A model generated the notes under the pieces. It ran no database searches, was not told the DNA's origin, and worked only from the letters and a program-made list of their open reading frames with translations. From the NCBI GenBank assembly GCA_020831965.1, contig JAFIFP010000014.1, positions 124,001-188,000 on the forward strand: DNA of 64,000 nt. The letters run 5' to 3'. The DNA comes from Idiomarina sp. (GTDB taxonomy: Bacteria; Pseudomonadota; Gammaproteobacteria; Enterobacterales; Alteromonadaceae). Numbering within the stretch: the stretch's first letter is position 1; each line of letters opens with the position of its first letter. Both the position numbers and the translations under genes were made by a program. Of this stretch, positions 39,682 to 48,482 are shown piece after piece.

Positions 39682-41232
39682 ATGAATGTATCGCCTGACA
39701 AGCCTGAAAAAGGCTTTATTGCGACCGTCGAGCGTGTCGGTCGCTTTATTCCTGATCCTGTCATTATCTTCATGGCATTTTTGATTGGCGCCATGGTTAT
39801 TTCTGCTTTACTCGGTGGAGTGCAGTTCCAAAGTTTTGGTGCTGACGGCGGGGAAGTCACCCACGAAATTCGTAATATGTTTGCAGCGGAAAATGTCCGT
39901 TGGCTGTTCGATAATGCGCTCGTAGCAAACTGGCTTGCCTTCGGCGGTGGTGTGTTGGGCGTGATCTTGATTGTCATGCTTGGCGTTGGCATTGCGGAAA
40001 ACTCCGGTCTGTTTGCTGCTGTCTTAAAGAAAGTCAGTCGTGCTCTGCCTGCCAAACTCCTTCCTTTGTTGCTGGTATTCCTCGGGATTATGAGTTCAAT
40101 CGCGACTGATGCTGGCTACTTGGTATTAATTCCTCTCGCCGGTCTCTTGTATGCAGGGCTCGGCAAGAATCCTTTGATTGGCATGGCAGCAGCTTTTGCT
40201 GGTGTTTCCGCTGGCTTTAGCGCGAATCTGATTCCAGCAACGCCGATTGATGTAATTATTGGTGTGAACGCACAGATTTTTGCTGAGGCACAGGGGATTC
40301 CCTTTACTAACGCCGCAGGTGAGGCACTAACGCCTGCCACGATGAATTACTATTTCATTTTGGTTTCCACCTTTGTGCTCGCGGCGATTGGTGCGTGGGT
40401 CACCATTAAATTTGTGGCGCCGCGGTTGGAACAGAAGTCGTATGTGATTCCTGAAGATCTCGAATTAGATGACTTCGATGTGTCGGATGCTGAGCGGCGC
40501 GGATTACGTTGGTCTTTAGTCGGGCTGGTACTGAGTCTGCTAGCGGTGTATGGATTGGCTGTTGGTCCTCTAGCTGCGTATGAAACAGCAGACGGACAGC
40601 GTGTCGTACCATTTCTGAACAATGTAATTCTATTGATTTCCTTTGTATTCGCTGCGGTGGGTGTGGCTTTTGGTTATGGCAGTGGTCGTTTCACCAAACT
40701 CATGGATGTGGTGCGGGCGATGGTCAAACAGATGGACACCATGGGGTATATCTTGGTGTTGACCTTCTTCTGTTATAACTTCTTGGGCCTCTTGGCTTAT
40801 TCAGGACTGGGGAATTACATTACTTGGCTGGGGGCCTCTTTGTTGGTGGCTATCGGTTTGCAGCAATTTCCTATTTTATTGCTGGTGGGCTTTGTCATTG
40901 TTACGGCTCTGATTAACTTGTTCGTCGGTGGCCTAACCTCGAAGTGGATGCTCTTGGGGCCTATTTTCGTGCCGATGCTCTACATGGTGAATCCGGCATT
41001 AACGCCAGACTTTGTGGCTGCTGCATTCCGGGTAGCTGATTCGGCTACCAATATTATTACGCCAATGATGACCTATGCCGGGATTATTCTGGCCTTTATG
41101 CGAAAATACAAACCTGAACTGACATTTGGCGACATGATTGCCATGATGCTGCCATACTCCATGGCCTTCCTGTGCGCTTGGATAGTACTTTTAGTGGGCT
41201 TTTTCGCGCTGGGTATTCCTTTGGGGTTCTAA
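39682..41232 (+). CDS. AbgT-family transporter
   Basis: A 516-residue membrane protein of the AbgT family (p-aminobenzoyl-glutamate import, or antimetabolite efflux as in MtrF/YdaH). The N-terminus RVGRFIPDPVIIFM, the central SIATDAGYLVLIPLAGLLYA segment and the late GGLTSKWMLLGPIFVPM with DSATNIITPM are family hallmarks. About nine to eleven hydrophobic segments are seen. Transport direction cannot be read from sequence. The PLD gene follows 4 nt after the stop. Confidence 0.92.
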   Translation: MNVSPDKPEKGFIATVERVGRFIPDPVIIFMAFLIGAMVISALLGGVQFQSFGADGGEVTHEIRNMFAAENVRWLFDNALVANWLAFGGGVLGVILIVMLGVGIAENSGLFAAVLKKVSRALPAKLLPLLLVFLGIMSSIATDAGYLVLIPLAGLLYAGLGKNPLIGMAAAFAGVSAGFSANLIPATPIDVIIGVNAQIFAEAQGIPFTNAAGEALTPATMNYYFILVSTFVLAAIGAWVTIKFVAPRLEQKSYVIPEDLELDDFDVSDAERRGLRWSLVGLVLSLLAVYGLAVGPLAAYETADGQRVVPFLNNVILLISFVFAAVGVAFGYGSGRFTKLMDVVRAMVKQMDTMGYILVLTFFCYNFLGLLAYSGLGNYITWLGASLLVAIGLQQFPILLLVGFVIVTALINLFVGGLTSKWMLLGPIFVPMLYMVNPALTPDFVAAAFRVADSATNIITPMMTYAGIILAFMRKYKPELTFGDMIAMMLPYSMAFLCAWIVLLVGFFALGIPLGF

Positions 41233-41236
41233 ATTT

Positions 41237-42811
41237 ATGATGCGTGTGGTTTTAGCAACGATAGCAGCAACCCTGACGGCAGCAATGTTAAGCGCATGTG
41301 CCGGCTTGCCACCCCCTGAAGCTCGAACACTCAGCTCGGCTTTACCCGTGACTGAAGGAGAAACGACGACCTTGGGGCGGGCGATAGCGCCGTTGTTAGC
41401 TGAGCAGCCAAACGGTCAGTCGGGTTTTCGCACTTTACCTGAAGCGCGTGAGGCTTTCGCCGTTCGGTACCTCATGATCGAGAATGCGGAAAAGACCTTG
41501 GATGTTCAGTATTACATCTGGCGTCGTGATAAAACCGGCATGTTATTACTCTACGCACTGCGAGATGCTGCTGATCGTGGCGTGCGAGTGCGGTTGTTGC
41601 TAGACGACTTAAATACAGGAAGGTTAGATGGTGACCTTGCGGCGTTAGCAGAGCATCCAAATATTGAAATACGGCTGTTTAATCCGTTTCCTGTGCGAGC
41701 CTCTCGTACACTTGGTTTTATTCAGGACTTTAATCGTGCGAACCGCCGTATGCACAACAAATCCATGACTGCAGACAATCAAGCCACCATTATTGGTGGG
41801 CGAAATATTGGCGATCAGTATTTTGCGGCAGGAAATGGTTTCCTGTTTAACGATCTGGATGTACTCGCAATTGGTCCGGTAGTGAATGAAGTTTCAGAGC
41901 AGTTTGACGCCTATTGGGCCAGTCTTTCGACATATCCGGTGGAAGGTATTATTCCAGAGCTCGATGATGCCGCCAGATTAGTGATTGATCAGCGCGCTCA
42001 TGCTCGAATTCAAAACGACCGTGTCGAGGATTACCTGCATACCGTGAGCGACACTCCCTTTGTCCATGAACTGCTTACTGGTTCAGGCCCCCAATGGACA
42101 TGGGCTGAAGCGCGAATGGTCAGCGACAGCCCCACTAAGGGATTGGGTTTAGCCAACGGCGAAGAATTGATAACGCATGAACTACAAGAGGCCATCGGTC
42201 AGCCTGAGTTCCGCGTTGATTTAATATCGCCATATTTTGTGCCTACACGTGCTGGCGTTGATGGTTTGGTTGCATTGGCAGAGCAGGGCGTCGAGATTAT
42301 GATTCTCACTAATTCGCTAGAAGCCACAGATGTCGCACTAGTACATGCAGGTTATGCGAAATGGCGTAAAGAGCTGTTAGAAGCCGGTATTCGTATTTTC
42401 GAGACCAAAGCGATGGTGGGCGTTCGCGAGTTAGGCGATGAGCCGGAGCGGGACCGCAGTCCGGGACGTTTCGGAAGTGGTGCTTCTAGCTTACATGCGA
42501 AAACGTTCTCGGTGGATCGAAAGCGCGTGTTTATTGGCTCCTTTAACTTTGACCCGCGCTCGGCATCATTGAACACTGAGCTTGGTTTTGTGATTGAGAG
42601 CAGAGAGTTAGCGGAAGAAATCGACAATGCTTTCTTAGATCGGATTCCATGGCGTGCCTATGAAGTGCGCCTCGCGAGTTCAGGTCGTTTGTATTGGTTA
42701 GAGCGCCGAGAAGGACACATTCAGCGCCATGACATCGACCCGAATACGACCCGATTGAAACGGACGGCTGTAAGAATCCTCTCTTTCCTCCCGATCGACT
42801 GGTTGTTATAG
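41237..42811 (+). CDS. PLD-family lipoprotein (cardiolipin-synthase-like)
   Basis: A 524-residue lipoprotein with lipobox LSAC (Cys21). Two phospholipase D HKD motifs are present: HNKSMTADNQ with His173 and LHAKTFSVD with His420, plus SFNFDPRSA. This layout resembles YmdC/ClsC-like proteins, which use phosphatidylethanolamine or phosphatidylglycerol to make cardiolipin, but the lipid anchor suggests a periplasmic location. It starts 4 nt after the AbgT stop, so the two are probably one operon. Confidence 0.88.
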   Translation: MMRVVLATIAATLTAAMLSACAGLPPPEARTLSSALPVTEGETTTLGRAIAPLLAEQPNGQSGFRTLPEAREAFAVRYLMIENAEKTLDVQYYIWRRDKTGMLLLYALRDAADRGVRVRLLLDDLNTGRLDGDLAALAEHPNIEIRLFNPFPVRASRTLGFIQDFNRANRRMHNKSMTADNQATIIGGRNIGDQYFAAGNGFLFNDLDVLAIGPVVNEVSEQFDAYWASLSTYPVEGIIPELDDAARLVIDQRAHARIQNDRVEDYLHTVSDTPFVHELLTGSGPQWTWAEARMVSDSPTKGLGLANGEELITHELQEAIGQPEFRVDLISPYFVPTRAGVDGLVALAEQGVEIMILTNSLEATDVALVHAGYAKWRKELLEAGIRIFETKAMVGVRELGDEPERDRSPGRFGSGASSLHAKTFSVDRKRVFIGSFNFDPRSASLNTELGFVIESRELAEEIDNAFLDRIPWRAYEVRLASSGRLYWLERREGHIQRHDIDPNTTRLKRTAVRILSFLPIDWLL

Positions 42812-42873
42812 TGGGTTAACGATAATTTAACCTTGCAGCTTAAATCTTATCCTGCAAGGTTCCAAAGGTCCCA

Positions 42874-44673
42874 ATGGTAAAGACGCGCGCACGAATTAAC
42901 GCTGAAGAAGTTTTCCGGCAACTCGCTGATGCACTTGCACGCAGTGGGCAGGAAGACTTCTTCACGTCGTTGATTGTGCAGCTCGAAGAGCTATTGCAAG
43001 TCGACCATGTCATTTTGGCTTCAGTGAATGAAGCAAGTCATGAAGCTGTGACCTTAGCCGTGGCCTCACACGGCAAACTGATTAGTAACTTTACTTACCC
43101 GCTTGAAGGAACTCCCTGCGAAACTATTCACGGTAGTGAACCTTGTTTATACAACGGTGCTGTTGCAGAGCAGTTTCCGAATGATGATCTGTTGCGTGAG
43201 CTAAAAGTAGAGAGCTACTTGGGAATGCCAATCGTAAACACCGAGGGGCGCAAATTAGGCCTGCTCGCAGTGATGCAGAACACGTCTATGCAGCTGCCTG
43301 AACTGGGCCGTGAAGTACTCCGAATTGCTGCGTCACAGATTGGTGCAGAAATGGTACGCCAGGATGGGGAACGTCGCATTCAACAACTGGCTTACGAAGA
43401 CTCTCTGACAGGACTGCCAAATCGACTGAAGCTCCAGGAGTATGTGGACCGAGCTTTGGCGCAATCGCATCGAGAGCAGTCGGCGGTTGGCATGGTGATT
43501 GTCGATTTGCGTCGATTTAAGGAAATCAACGACACCCATGGTCATCAAGCTGGCGACCGTCTGTTAGTTTTAGTGGCGCAACGTCTGCGGAGTCTATTAA
43601 GAGACGGCGAGTTCTTAGCGCGCCAATCGAGCGACGAATATGTCATTGTCTTGCCCTGCGCTGATCAGGTAGGCGTGCAGGACATGATCGACAAAATTCA
43701 GCGGGGTCTTACGGATCCCTTCAGCATTATGCAGCGTCGATTTGCCATTGAAATCAATATTGGTGCGGCAATTTATCCCTTCGACAGCGATACGGCCAGT
43801 GAGCTTTTCCAGCATGCAAGTATTGCGCTCGACCATGCAAAAATGGATGTGAGTCGCGTGTGCATTTATGACAGCTCTATGGCGGAACTTTTGTATCGGA
43901 AGCACCGGTTGCTGAGTCGCTTCACAAAAGCCCTCAAAGAAGAAAAGTTAGAGCTTTTTTATCAGCCACAGTTTCGTTTGAAAGATAAAGGCATTGTGGG
44001 AGCGGAAGCCCTGTGTCGTTGGCATGACGAGGAACTGGGCTGGGTGAGCCCCGCTGAGTTTATTCCGCTTGCAGAGGAGCGTGGTTTAATTCGAGAGCTT
44101 GGCAGTTGGGTGATTCGTGAAGCAGCTCGACAATTAGCAGTGTGGTTGGAAGCAGGCGTTGATTTTCCCGGATCACTCTCAATTAATTTGTCGGCCCAAC
44201 AATTTGATGATTTAACTTTAGTAGAAGAGCTTGTTCGTGCTACCGAAGCGGTTGGTAGTCATCGTATTATGCTCGAGCTCACTGAAAGCGTAATGATGAG
44301 AGAGCCGGAACAGGCCCTTGCGATTACGCGAGATCTAGAATCTGCCGGCTTCCGCACTGCGGTTGATGATTTTGGCACAGGTTATTCTTCTTTGGCGTAC
44401 TTGCAGCGTTTAGCGATACATTCTGTGAAAATCGATAAATCATTCATTATGGAACTGGTCGATAACGAACAAAATCAATCTATTGTTCGTGCGATTATCG
44501 CCATGGCTGATAGTTTGGGGTTAAGTACGATCGCTGAAGGGGTGAAAACCCAGAAACAGGCAGAGCTTTTGAGCGAGATTGGTTGCCGCTTGGTTCAGGG
44601 ATTCTTCTTCGGTCGGCCTGTCAATGCCGATGAGTTTGCTTCTAAGTGGCTTGTGCAGCAGGTTGCAGAATAA
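42874..44673 (+). CDS. GAF-GGDEF(degenerate)-EAL protein
   Basis: A 599-residue soluble protein: GAF (about 20-160), GGDEF-like (175-335) and EAL (345-595). The cyclase loop reads RQSSDEY (250-256), so cyclase activity is doubtful, although it may bind GTP. The EAL domain keeps E378 in GAEALCRW, ELTES and [10 protein letters not shown]. The usual AEGVET reads AEGVKT (Lys558), a change next to the active site that could affect activity. It is probably a c-di-GMP phosphodiesterase with a GAF ligand sensor. Confidence 0.88.
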   Translation: MVKTRARINAEEVFRQLADALARSGQEDFFTSLIVQLEELLQVDHVILASVNEASHEAVTLAVASHGKLISNFTYPLEGTPCETIHGSEPCLYNGAVAEQFPNDDLLRELKVESYLGMPIVNTEGRKLGLLAVMQNTSMQLPELGREVLRIAASQIGAEMVRQDGERRIQQLAYEDSLTGLPNRLKLQEYVDRALAQSHREQSAVGMVIVDLRRFKEINDTHGHQAGDRLLVLVAQRLRSLLRDGEFLARQSSDEYVIVLPCADQVGVQDMIDKIQRGLTDPFSIMQRRFAIEINIGAAIYPFDSDTASELFQHASIALDHAKMDVSRVCIYDSSMAELLYRKHRLLSRFTKALKEEKLELFYQPQFRLKDKGIVGAEALCRWHDEELGWVSPAEFIPLAEERGLIRELGSWVIREAARQLAVWLEAGVDFPGSLSINLSAQQFDDLTLVEELVRATEAVGSHRIMLELTESVMMREPEQALAITRDLESAGFRTAVDDFGTGYSSLAYLQRLAIHSVKIDKSFIMELVDNEQNQSIVRAIIAMADSLGLSTIAEGVKTQKQAELLSEIGCRLVQGFFFGRPVNADEFASKWLVQQVAE

Positions 44674-44707
44674 TTAGTCCACACAGTAAAAAAGAGAGTA
44701 TTAATTT

Positions 44708-44863
44708 ATGGGACTAGCACCATTCCTACTTTTAGTCGCTTTGCCAGTTGGCATTATTGCACTTCTAGCGACATACTTATTTATGCATATTCGTAAAGCG
44801 GAAGCGGAACGTCAGCGTGATTATCTGGACTCCCAAAAAGAGGATTCAGAGAAAAAAGAGTAG
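44708..44863 (+). CDS. Small single-pass membrane protein
   Basis: A 51-codon frame that starts MGLAPFLLLVALPVGI and has one transmembrane helix (about 4-27) followed by a highly charged tail of Lys, Glu, Asp and Arg. GAGAG lies about ten bases upstream. It lies between the GAF-GGDEF-EAL gene and the broken substrate-binding protein gene on the same strand. The clear membrane-plus-charged-tail pattern supports it being real; no family is recognised. Confidence 0.6.
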   Translation: MGLAPFLLLVALPVGIIALLATYLFMHIRKAEAERQRDYLDSQKEDSEKKE

Positions 44864-44900
44864 CGTGGCGGTAAAGCTCGGCTAGCAATGGAGGCGAACC

Positions 44901-45671
44901 GTGAGTCATTTTCAAACCCTAATCCTAGGTATTGGTCTCAGCCTAGCTATCGCTGTGAGCCCATCTAAAGCTGAAACCATACATCTCGTTGCCACAGAAT
45001 ATGAGCCTCACTACAGCGCCTCCAGCCCTAACAATGGCCCTATGTTCGAGATTATTCGAGCCGCTTTGGCGGAAGCTGGTTATGAACTCGAAATCACCTT
45101 TATGCCATTCGCGCGCACACTTCATGAAGCAGAGAGAGGCCGTGCGGCAGGAGTTGCGGGTATCTGGTTTGTGGAAGAACGGCTAAATCAATTCTATTAC
45201 TCGCAGCCTTTGTACGCGAATCAACTGGCTTTTTTTGCTCGTAAAGACCGCAAAATTCAATTCAACACGCCTGACGACTTGGTACAACAGGAGCTCGTGT
45301 TTGGCTCGGTCATCGGTTACGACCAACCTATGGGAGTGCTCGACTCTGGAGTTGCTCGTCAAGAAACCGGTTCTGATCGCCAACTGATGGAAATGTTGCT
45401 GACGCGTCGAGTGGATGTTATCGCTGCCGACGTGGCAAATGGACTGTTCCAGCTACACAAGTGGTTTCCCGAGCAGTATGACGACGTAGAATGACTGCCT
45501 AGCGCGGTGGAAGTGCGACCGCTCTATGTAATCTTTTCAAAGCGACATCCGAGAGGGCAAGAGTACCAAGAAGCGCTCGACAAAGGATTGGTTTTGTTAC
45601 GGGAGTCTGGAAAATTCAATGCGATCTTGCGGCGTGAGTTACCAGAGGTCTATTTAAGCGCAAGGCGTTAG
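44901..45671 (+). pseudogene. Substrate-binding protein (SBP family 3), broken by an in-frame TGA
   Basis: A GTG start with GGAGG upstream opens a periplasmic substrate-binding protein with a signal peptide (about 1-24). EIIRAALAEAGYELEITFMPFART and LVFGSVIGYDQPMGV are typical of the PF00497 family. The frame stops at TGA (45492-45494) after DDVE. The same frame then stays open for 58 more codons to the TAG at 45669-45671, reading RPLYVIFSKRHP and ALDKGLVLLRESGKF, the normal C-terminal lobe. So one nonsense codon splits an otherwise intact gene of about 256 residues. Confidence 0.8.
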
Positions 45672-45763
45672 AAAATTGAGTGTTTTCTATAGAAACTCGG
45701 TTTATATTCGTTGCAACCATTTGTTATTGCTCTCCAGTTCCGATTTCTAGGGAATGACGCACT

Positions 45764-46627
45764 ATGTCTGAATCTACAATGGAAGTAACCCCGGCGACTT
45801 GCAGTAATTGTCACACGCCGCTGCAGGGGCCGTTTTGTTCTGCTTGTGGGCAGCAAGACAACCAACCGATTCGTAATGTTTTTAGCTTAGTCGGCGAATT
45901 CTTCGGCGAAATGGGTAATTTCGACGGCAGAGTCTGGCGAACAATCGTACCCCTGTTACTGCGTCCTAGTTACTTGACTGAAGCTTATGTTCAGGGCCGA
46001 CGCGCGCCTTTTGTCCCGCCATTACGCCTCTACATTTTTATTTCGGTGATGGCGCTCGTGGTGATTAGTACTTTGTTGCAACAAGTGGGGTGGACCGTGA
46101 ATCAAGGCGCGTTTGCGGTCGCGCAGGAAGGTGCGAGCGGAAGCCAAGGCAATGATTTAGGCATTCCAGGGCTAGCGAGTTTCGTTCAGAATCCGCGGTT
46201 ATTTGTCAGTAAATTTCTTTCTGTGGCTCCTCAGTTGATGTTCCTCATGCTGCCAATGTTTGCCTTGGTGTTAAAGCTGCTATACATCCGACGTCAGCGT
46301 TTCTACATGGAGCACTTAATTCTGACGTTACATACCCACGCCTTTATGCTGCTGGCCATTTTGCTCATCTTGCTGCTTGGGTTGCTGAATACCGGTCTTG
46401 AGACCTTGTTTGGCGAAGGTTTTTGGTTGAAGCCACTGAGTTGGTTGCAGAGTTTAACTGTGCTCTGGATTCCCGTATATTTGTTGCTCACTCAACGAGG
46501 CTATTACAAGCAAAGCTGGGGGAAAACCTTCGCCAAGTTTTTGATTTCGTCACATGTCTGGATGTTTTTAATGATAATTTTGGTGACGAGTGCCTTGTTT
46601 ATTGCTGTTATAACGGCTGAATTTTAA
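45764..46627 (+). CDS. DUF3667 membrane protein with zinc ribbon
   Basis: A 287-residue protein. The N-terminus has a CxxC...CxxC zinc ribbon (CSNC, then CSAC, at about 13-31), then VRNVFSL-like and RPSYLTEAYVQGRRAPFVPPLRLYI, the DUF3667 signature, and about five transmembrane helices. Function unknown. The thioredoxin gene begins 20 nt after its stop and is probably co-transcribed. Confidence 0.83.
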   Translation: MSESTMEVTPATCSNCHTPLQGPFCSACGQQDNQPIRNVFSLVGEFFGEMGNFDGRVWRTIVPLLLRPSYLTEAYVQGRRAPFVPPLRLYIFISVMALVVISTLLQQVGWTVNQGAFAVAQEGASGSQGNDLGIPGLASFVQNPRLFVSKFLSVAPQLMFLMLPMFALVLKLLYIRRQRFYMEHLILTLHTHAFMLLAILLILLLGLLNTGLETLFGEGFWLKPLSWLQSLTVLWIPVYLLLTQRGYYKQSWGKTFAKFLISSHVWMFLMIILVTSALFIAVITAEF

Positions 46628-46646
46628 CGCGAACTGGAGTTGTTGC

Positions 46647-47054
46647 ATGTCGCAGCCTATCGATTTAACCCTAGAGAACTTTAACGAAGTGATGCAGGGG
46701 GAATTGCCTGTCATCATTGATTTTTGGGCACCTTGGTGTGGGCCTTGCTTACAATTTGGGCCTTTCTTCGCACAAGTAGCGCCACAGTTTAGTGATAGGG
46801 TGGTATTCGCGAAGGTGAATACGCAGAATGAGACGGTGCTAGGCCAGCGCTATGCGATTCGCAGTATCCCAACTGTTGCGGTATTTCATAAAGACCGAGA
46901 GTTTGCGCGCTTTTCGGGGGTAATGTCCCCACTTCAGTTGCATCAATGGCTTGAACGCGTACTTGAGGACATTGCGAATACACCTGACGAGCCTGCGCCG
47001 AAGGCCGAAGCTAAGGCGGTTGATCCACGCGTGAATTGGGGATTTAAGTATTAG
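46647..47054 (+). CDS. Thioredoxin-family protein with C-terminal extension
   Basis: A 135-residue cytoplasmic thioredoxin. The active site is WAPWCGPC (about 28-35), and the cis-proline loop is in SIPTVAVF. After the core (about 1-108) comes a Pro/Ala-rich tail ending RVNWGFKY. It lacks the zinc-binding N-terminus of TrxC. The zinc ribbon of the upstream DUF3667 protein could be its partner or substrate, but that is only a guess from adjacency. Confidence 0.88.
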   Translation: MSQPIDLTLENFNEVMQGELPVIIDFWAPWCGPCLQFGPFFAQVAPQFSDRVVFAKVNTQNETVLGQRYAIRSIPTVAVFHKDREFARFSGVMSPLQLHQWLERVLEDIANTPDEPAPKAEAKAVDPRVNWGFKY

Positions 47055-47114
47055 GTATTGCCATTGAGGCAAAGCAGCGTGAGAGCGCAGCAAGACCAAC
47101 AAAAGGACTGACCC

Positions 47115-48473
47115 ATGCGTGTTGTATTTTTAGGTGGTACCGAAACGGTCACTGGTTCGAAGTTCCTAGTTGAAACGGAAGACCAGCGGATCCTAGTAGA
47201 TTGCGGTTTGTTTCAAGGTTATAAATGGCTGCGTCGCCGGAATTGGCAACCGGTTCCCCTCGGTATCAATGACGTCGATGCCGTAATCCTCACTCATGCT
47301 CATCTCGATCATTCGGGCTATTTACCCGTACTTTATCGCCATGGCTATCGCGGGCCAGTGTATACCCACCCGGCTACCGCTGCCTTGTGTGGCGTACTCT
47401 GGCCTGACTCAGGCAAAATTCAGGAAGAAGACGCGAAGTATTATGCGAAACACAAGTTGTCGCGTCACGAGAGCCCAGAGCCACTCTACGACGCGGAAAT
47501 AGCCCGCAAGGCACTCACTTTATTACGGCCCCTTGAATTCTCGGTACCGCTCAAGCTGGGCAAACTCACGATAACCTTGAACCCAGTCGGTCATATTCTT
47601 GGCGCTGCCAGTGTCGTCATTGACGACGGCAATCACCGTTTGGCGTTCTCTGGTGATGTAGGTCGGTTCAACGACATTCTGATGCAACCCCCTGCGCCTT
47701 TGCCACAAGTGGACACATTGGTGATGGAGTCCACATATGGGGACAAACTGCATGCCGATGAGTCGCCGTTCGAGCAATTAGCACAAGTTGTGACCGAAAC
47801 CGCTGCGCGCGGCGGAGTATTGCTGATTCCCAGCTTCGCTGTGGGCCGTGCCCAGTTGCTGCAACACATGCTGGTGACATTAATGGAGGAGAAGCGGGTG
47901 CCACGTTTACCCATCTACCTCGATAGCCCTATGGCCATTGATGTGTCGGATATCTATCGTAATTACCATCCGTACCATAGGTTGTCACATGAGGAATGTA
48001 CCCGTATGGCGCAAGCCGTGAAGTACACCCATAGTGTGGATGAGTCAAAAGCGATCAGCAATCAGGCTGGTCCGCATATTATTATTGCGGGTAGTGGCAT
48101 GGCGACGGGGGGACGAATTCTGCATCATTTTAAGCATTGGCTTGGTGATCATCGTACGACTGTATTGTTCTCAGGTCATCAGGCCGGCGGTACGCGTGGC
48201 GCAAAACTTTTGCAAGCAGCCGAGTCCATTAAGTTGCATGGTGAGTGGTTGCAGGTGAAAGCGCAGGTTCGCGCACTAGAGGGGTTATCGGGTCATGCAG
48301 ACTACCGAGAGCTGCAACAATGGTTAGGCCAGAGCGCGCTGACGCCAGCAACTCGTATTCAGTTGGTGCATGGTGAGCCCGATGCGTTAGAGCATTTACG
48401 CGATTACCTTACACAAAACACGCCATACGACGTGGATATCCCCAGTTATATGAGCATTTTGAACCTAAGTTAA
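47115..48473 (+). CDS. Beta-CASP MBL-fold RNA metallohydrolase
   Basis: A 452-residue metallo-beta-lactamase/beta-CASP protein of the Ysh1/YbaU-like RNase group. The metal motif is HAHLDHSGYLP (61-71), with GHILGAAS, FSGDVGR, and the C-terminal motifs GSGMATGGR and SGHADYRE with the catalytic histidine. Family members cleave RNA, but in bacteria the targets are mostly unknown. The gene has its own AAGGA ribosome site 60 nt after the thioredoxin stop. Confidence 0.88.
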   Translation: MRVVFLGGTETVTGSKFLVETEDQRILVDCGLFQGYKWLRRRNWQPVPLGINDVDAVILTHAHLDHSGYLPVLYRHGYRGPVYTHPATAALCGVLWPDSGKIQEEDAKYYAKHKLSRHESPEPLYDAEIARKALTLLRPLEFSVPLKLGKLTITLNPVGHILGAASVVIDDGNHRLAFSGDVGRFNDILMQPPAPLPQVDTLVMESTYGDKLHADESPFEQLAQVVTETAARGGVLLIPSFAVGRAQLLQHMLVTLMEEKRVPRLPIYLDSPMAIDVSDIYRNYHPYHRLSHEECTRMAQAVKYTHSVDESKAISNQAGPHIIIAGSGMATGGRILHHFKHWLGDHRTTVLFSGHQAGGTRGAKLLQAAESIKLHGEWLQVKAQVRALEGLSGHADYRELQQWLGQSALTPATRIQLVHGEPDALEHLRDYLTQNTPYDVDIPSYMSILNLS

Positions 48474-48482
48474 GCGCTTGTA

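Noticed and set aside
45492-45494. TGA as a selenocysteine codon
   Set aside because: No stem-loop of the SECIS type was recognised just downstream, and the position lies in the C-terminal lobe of a binding protein where a redox residue is not expected.
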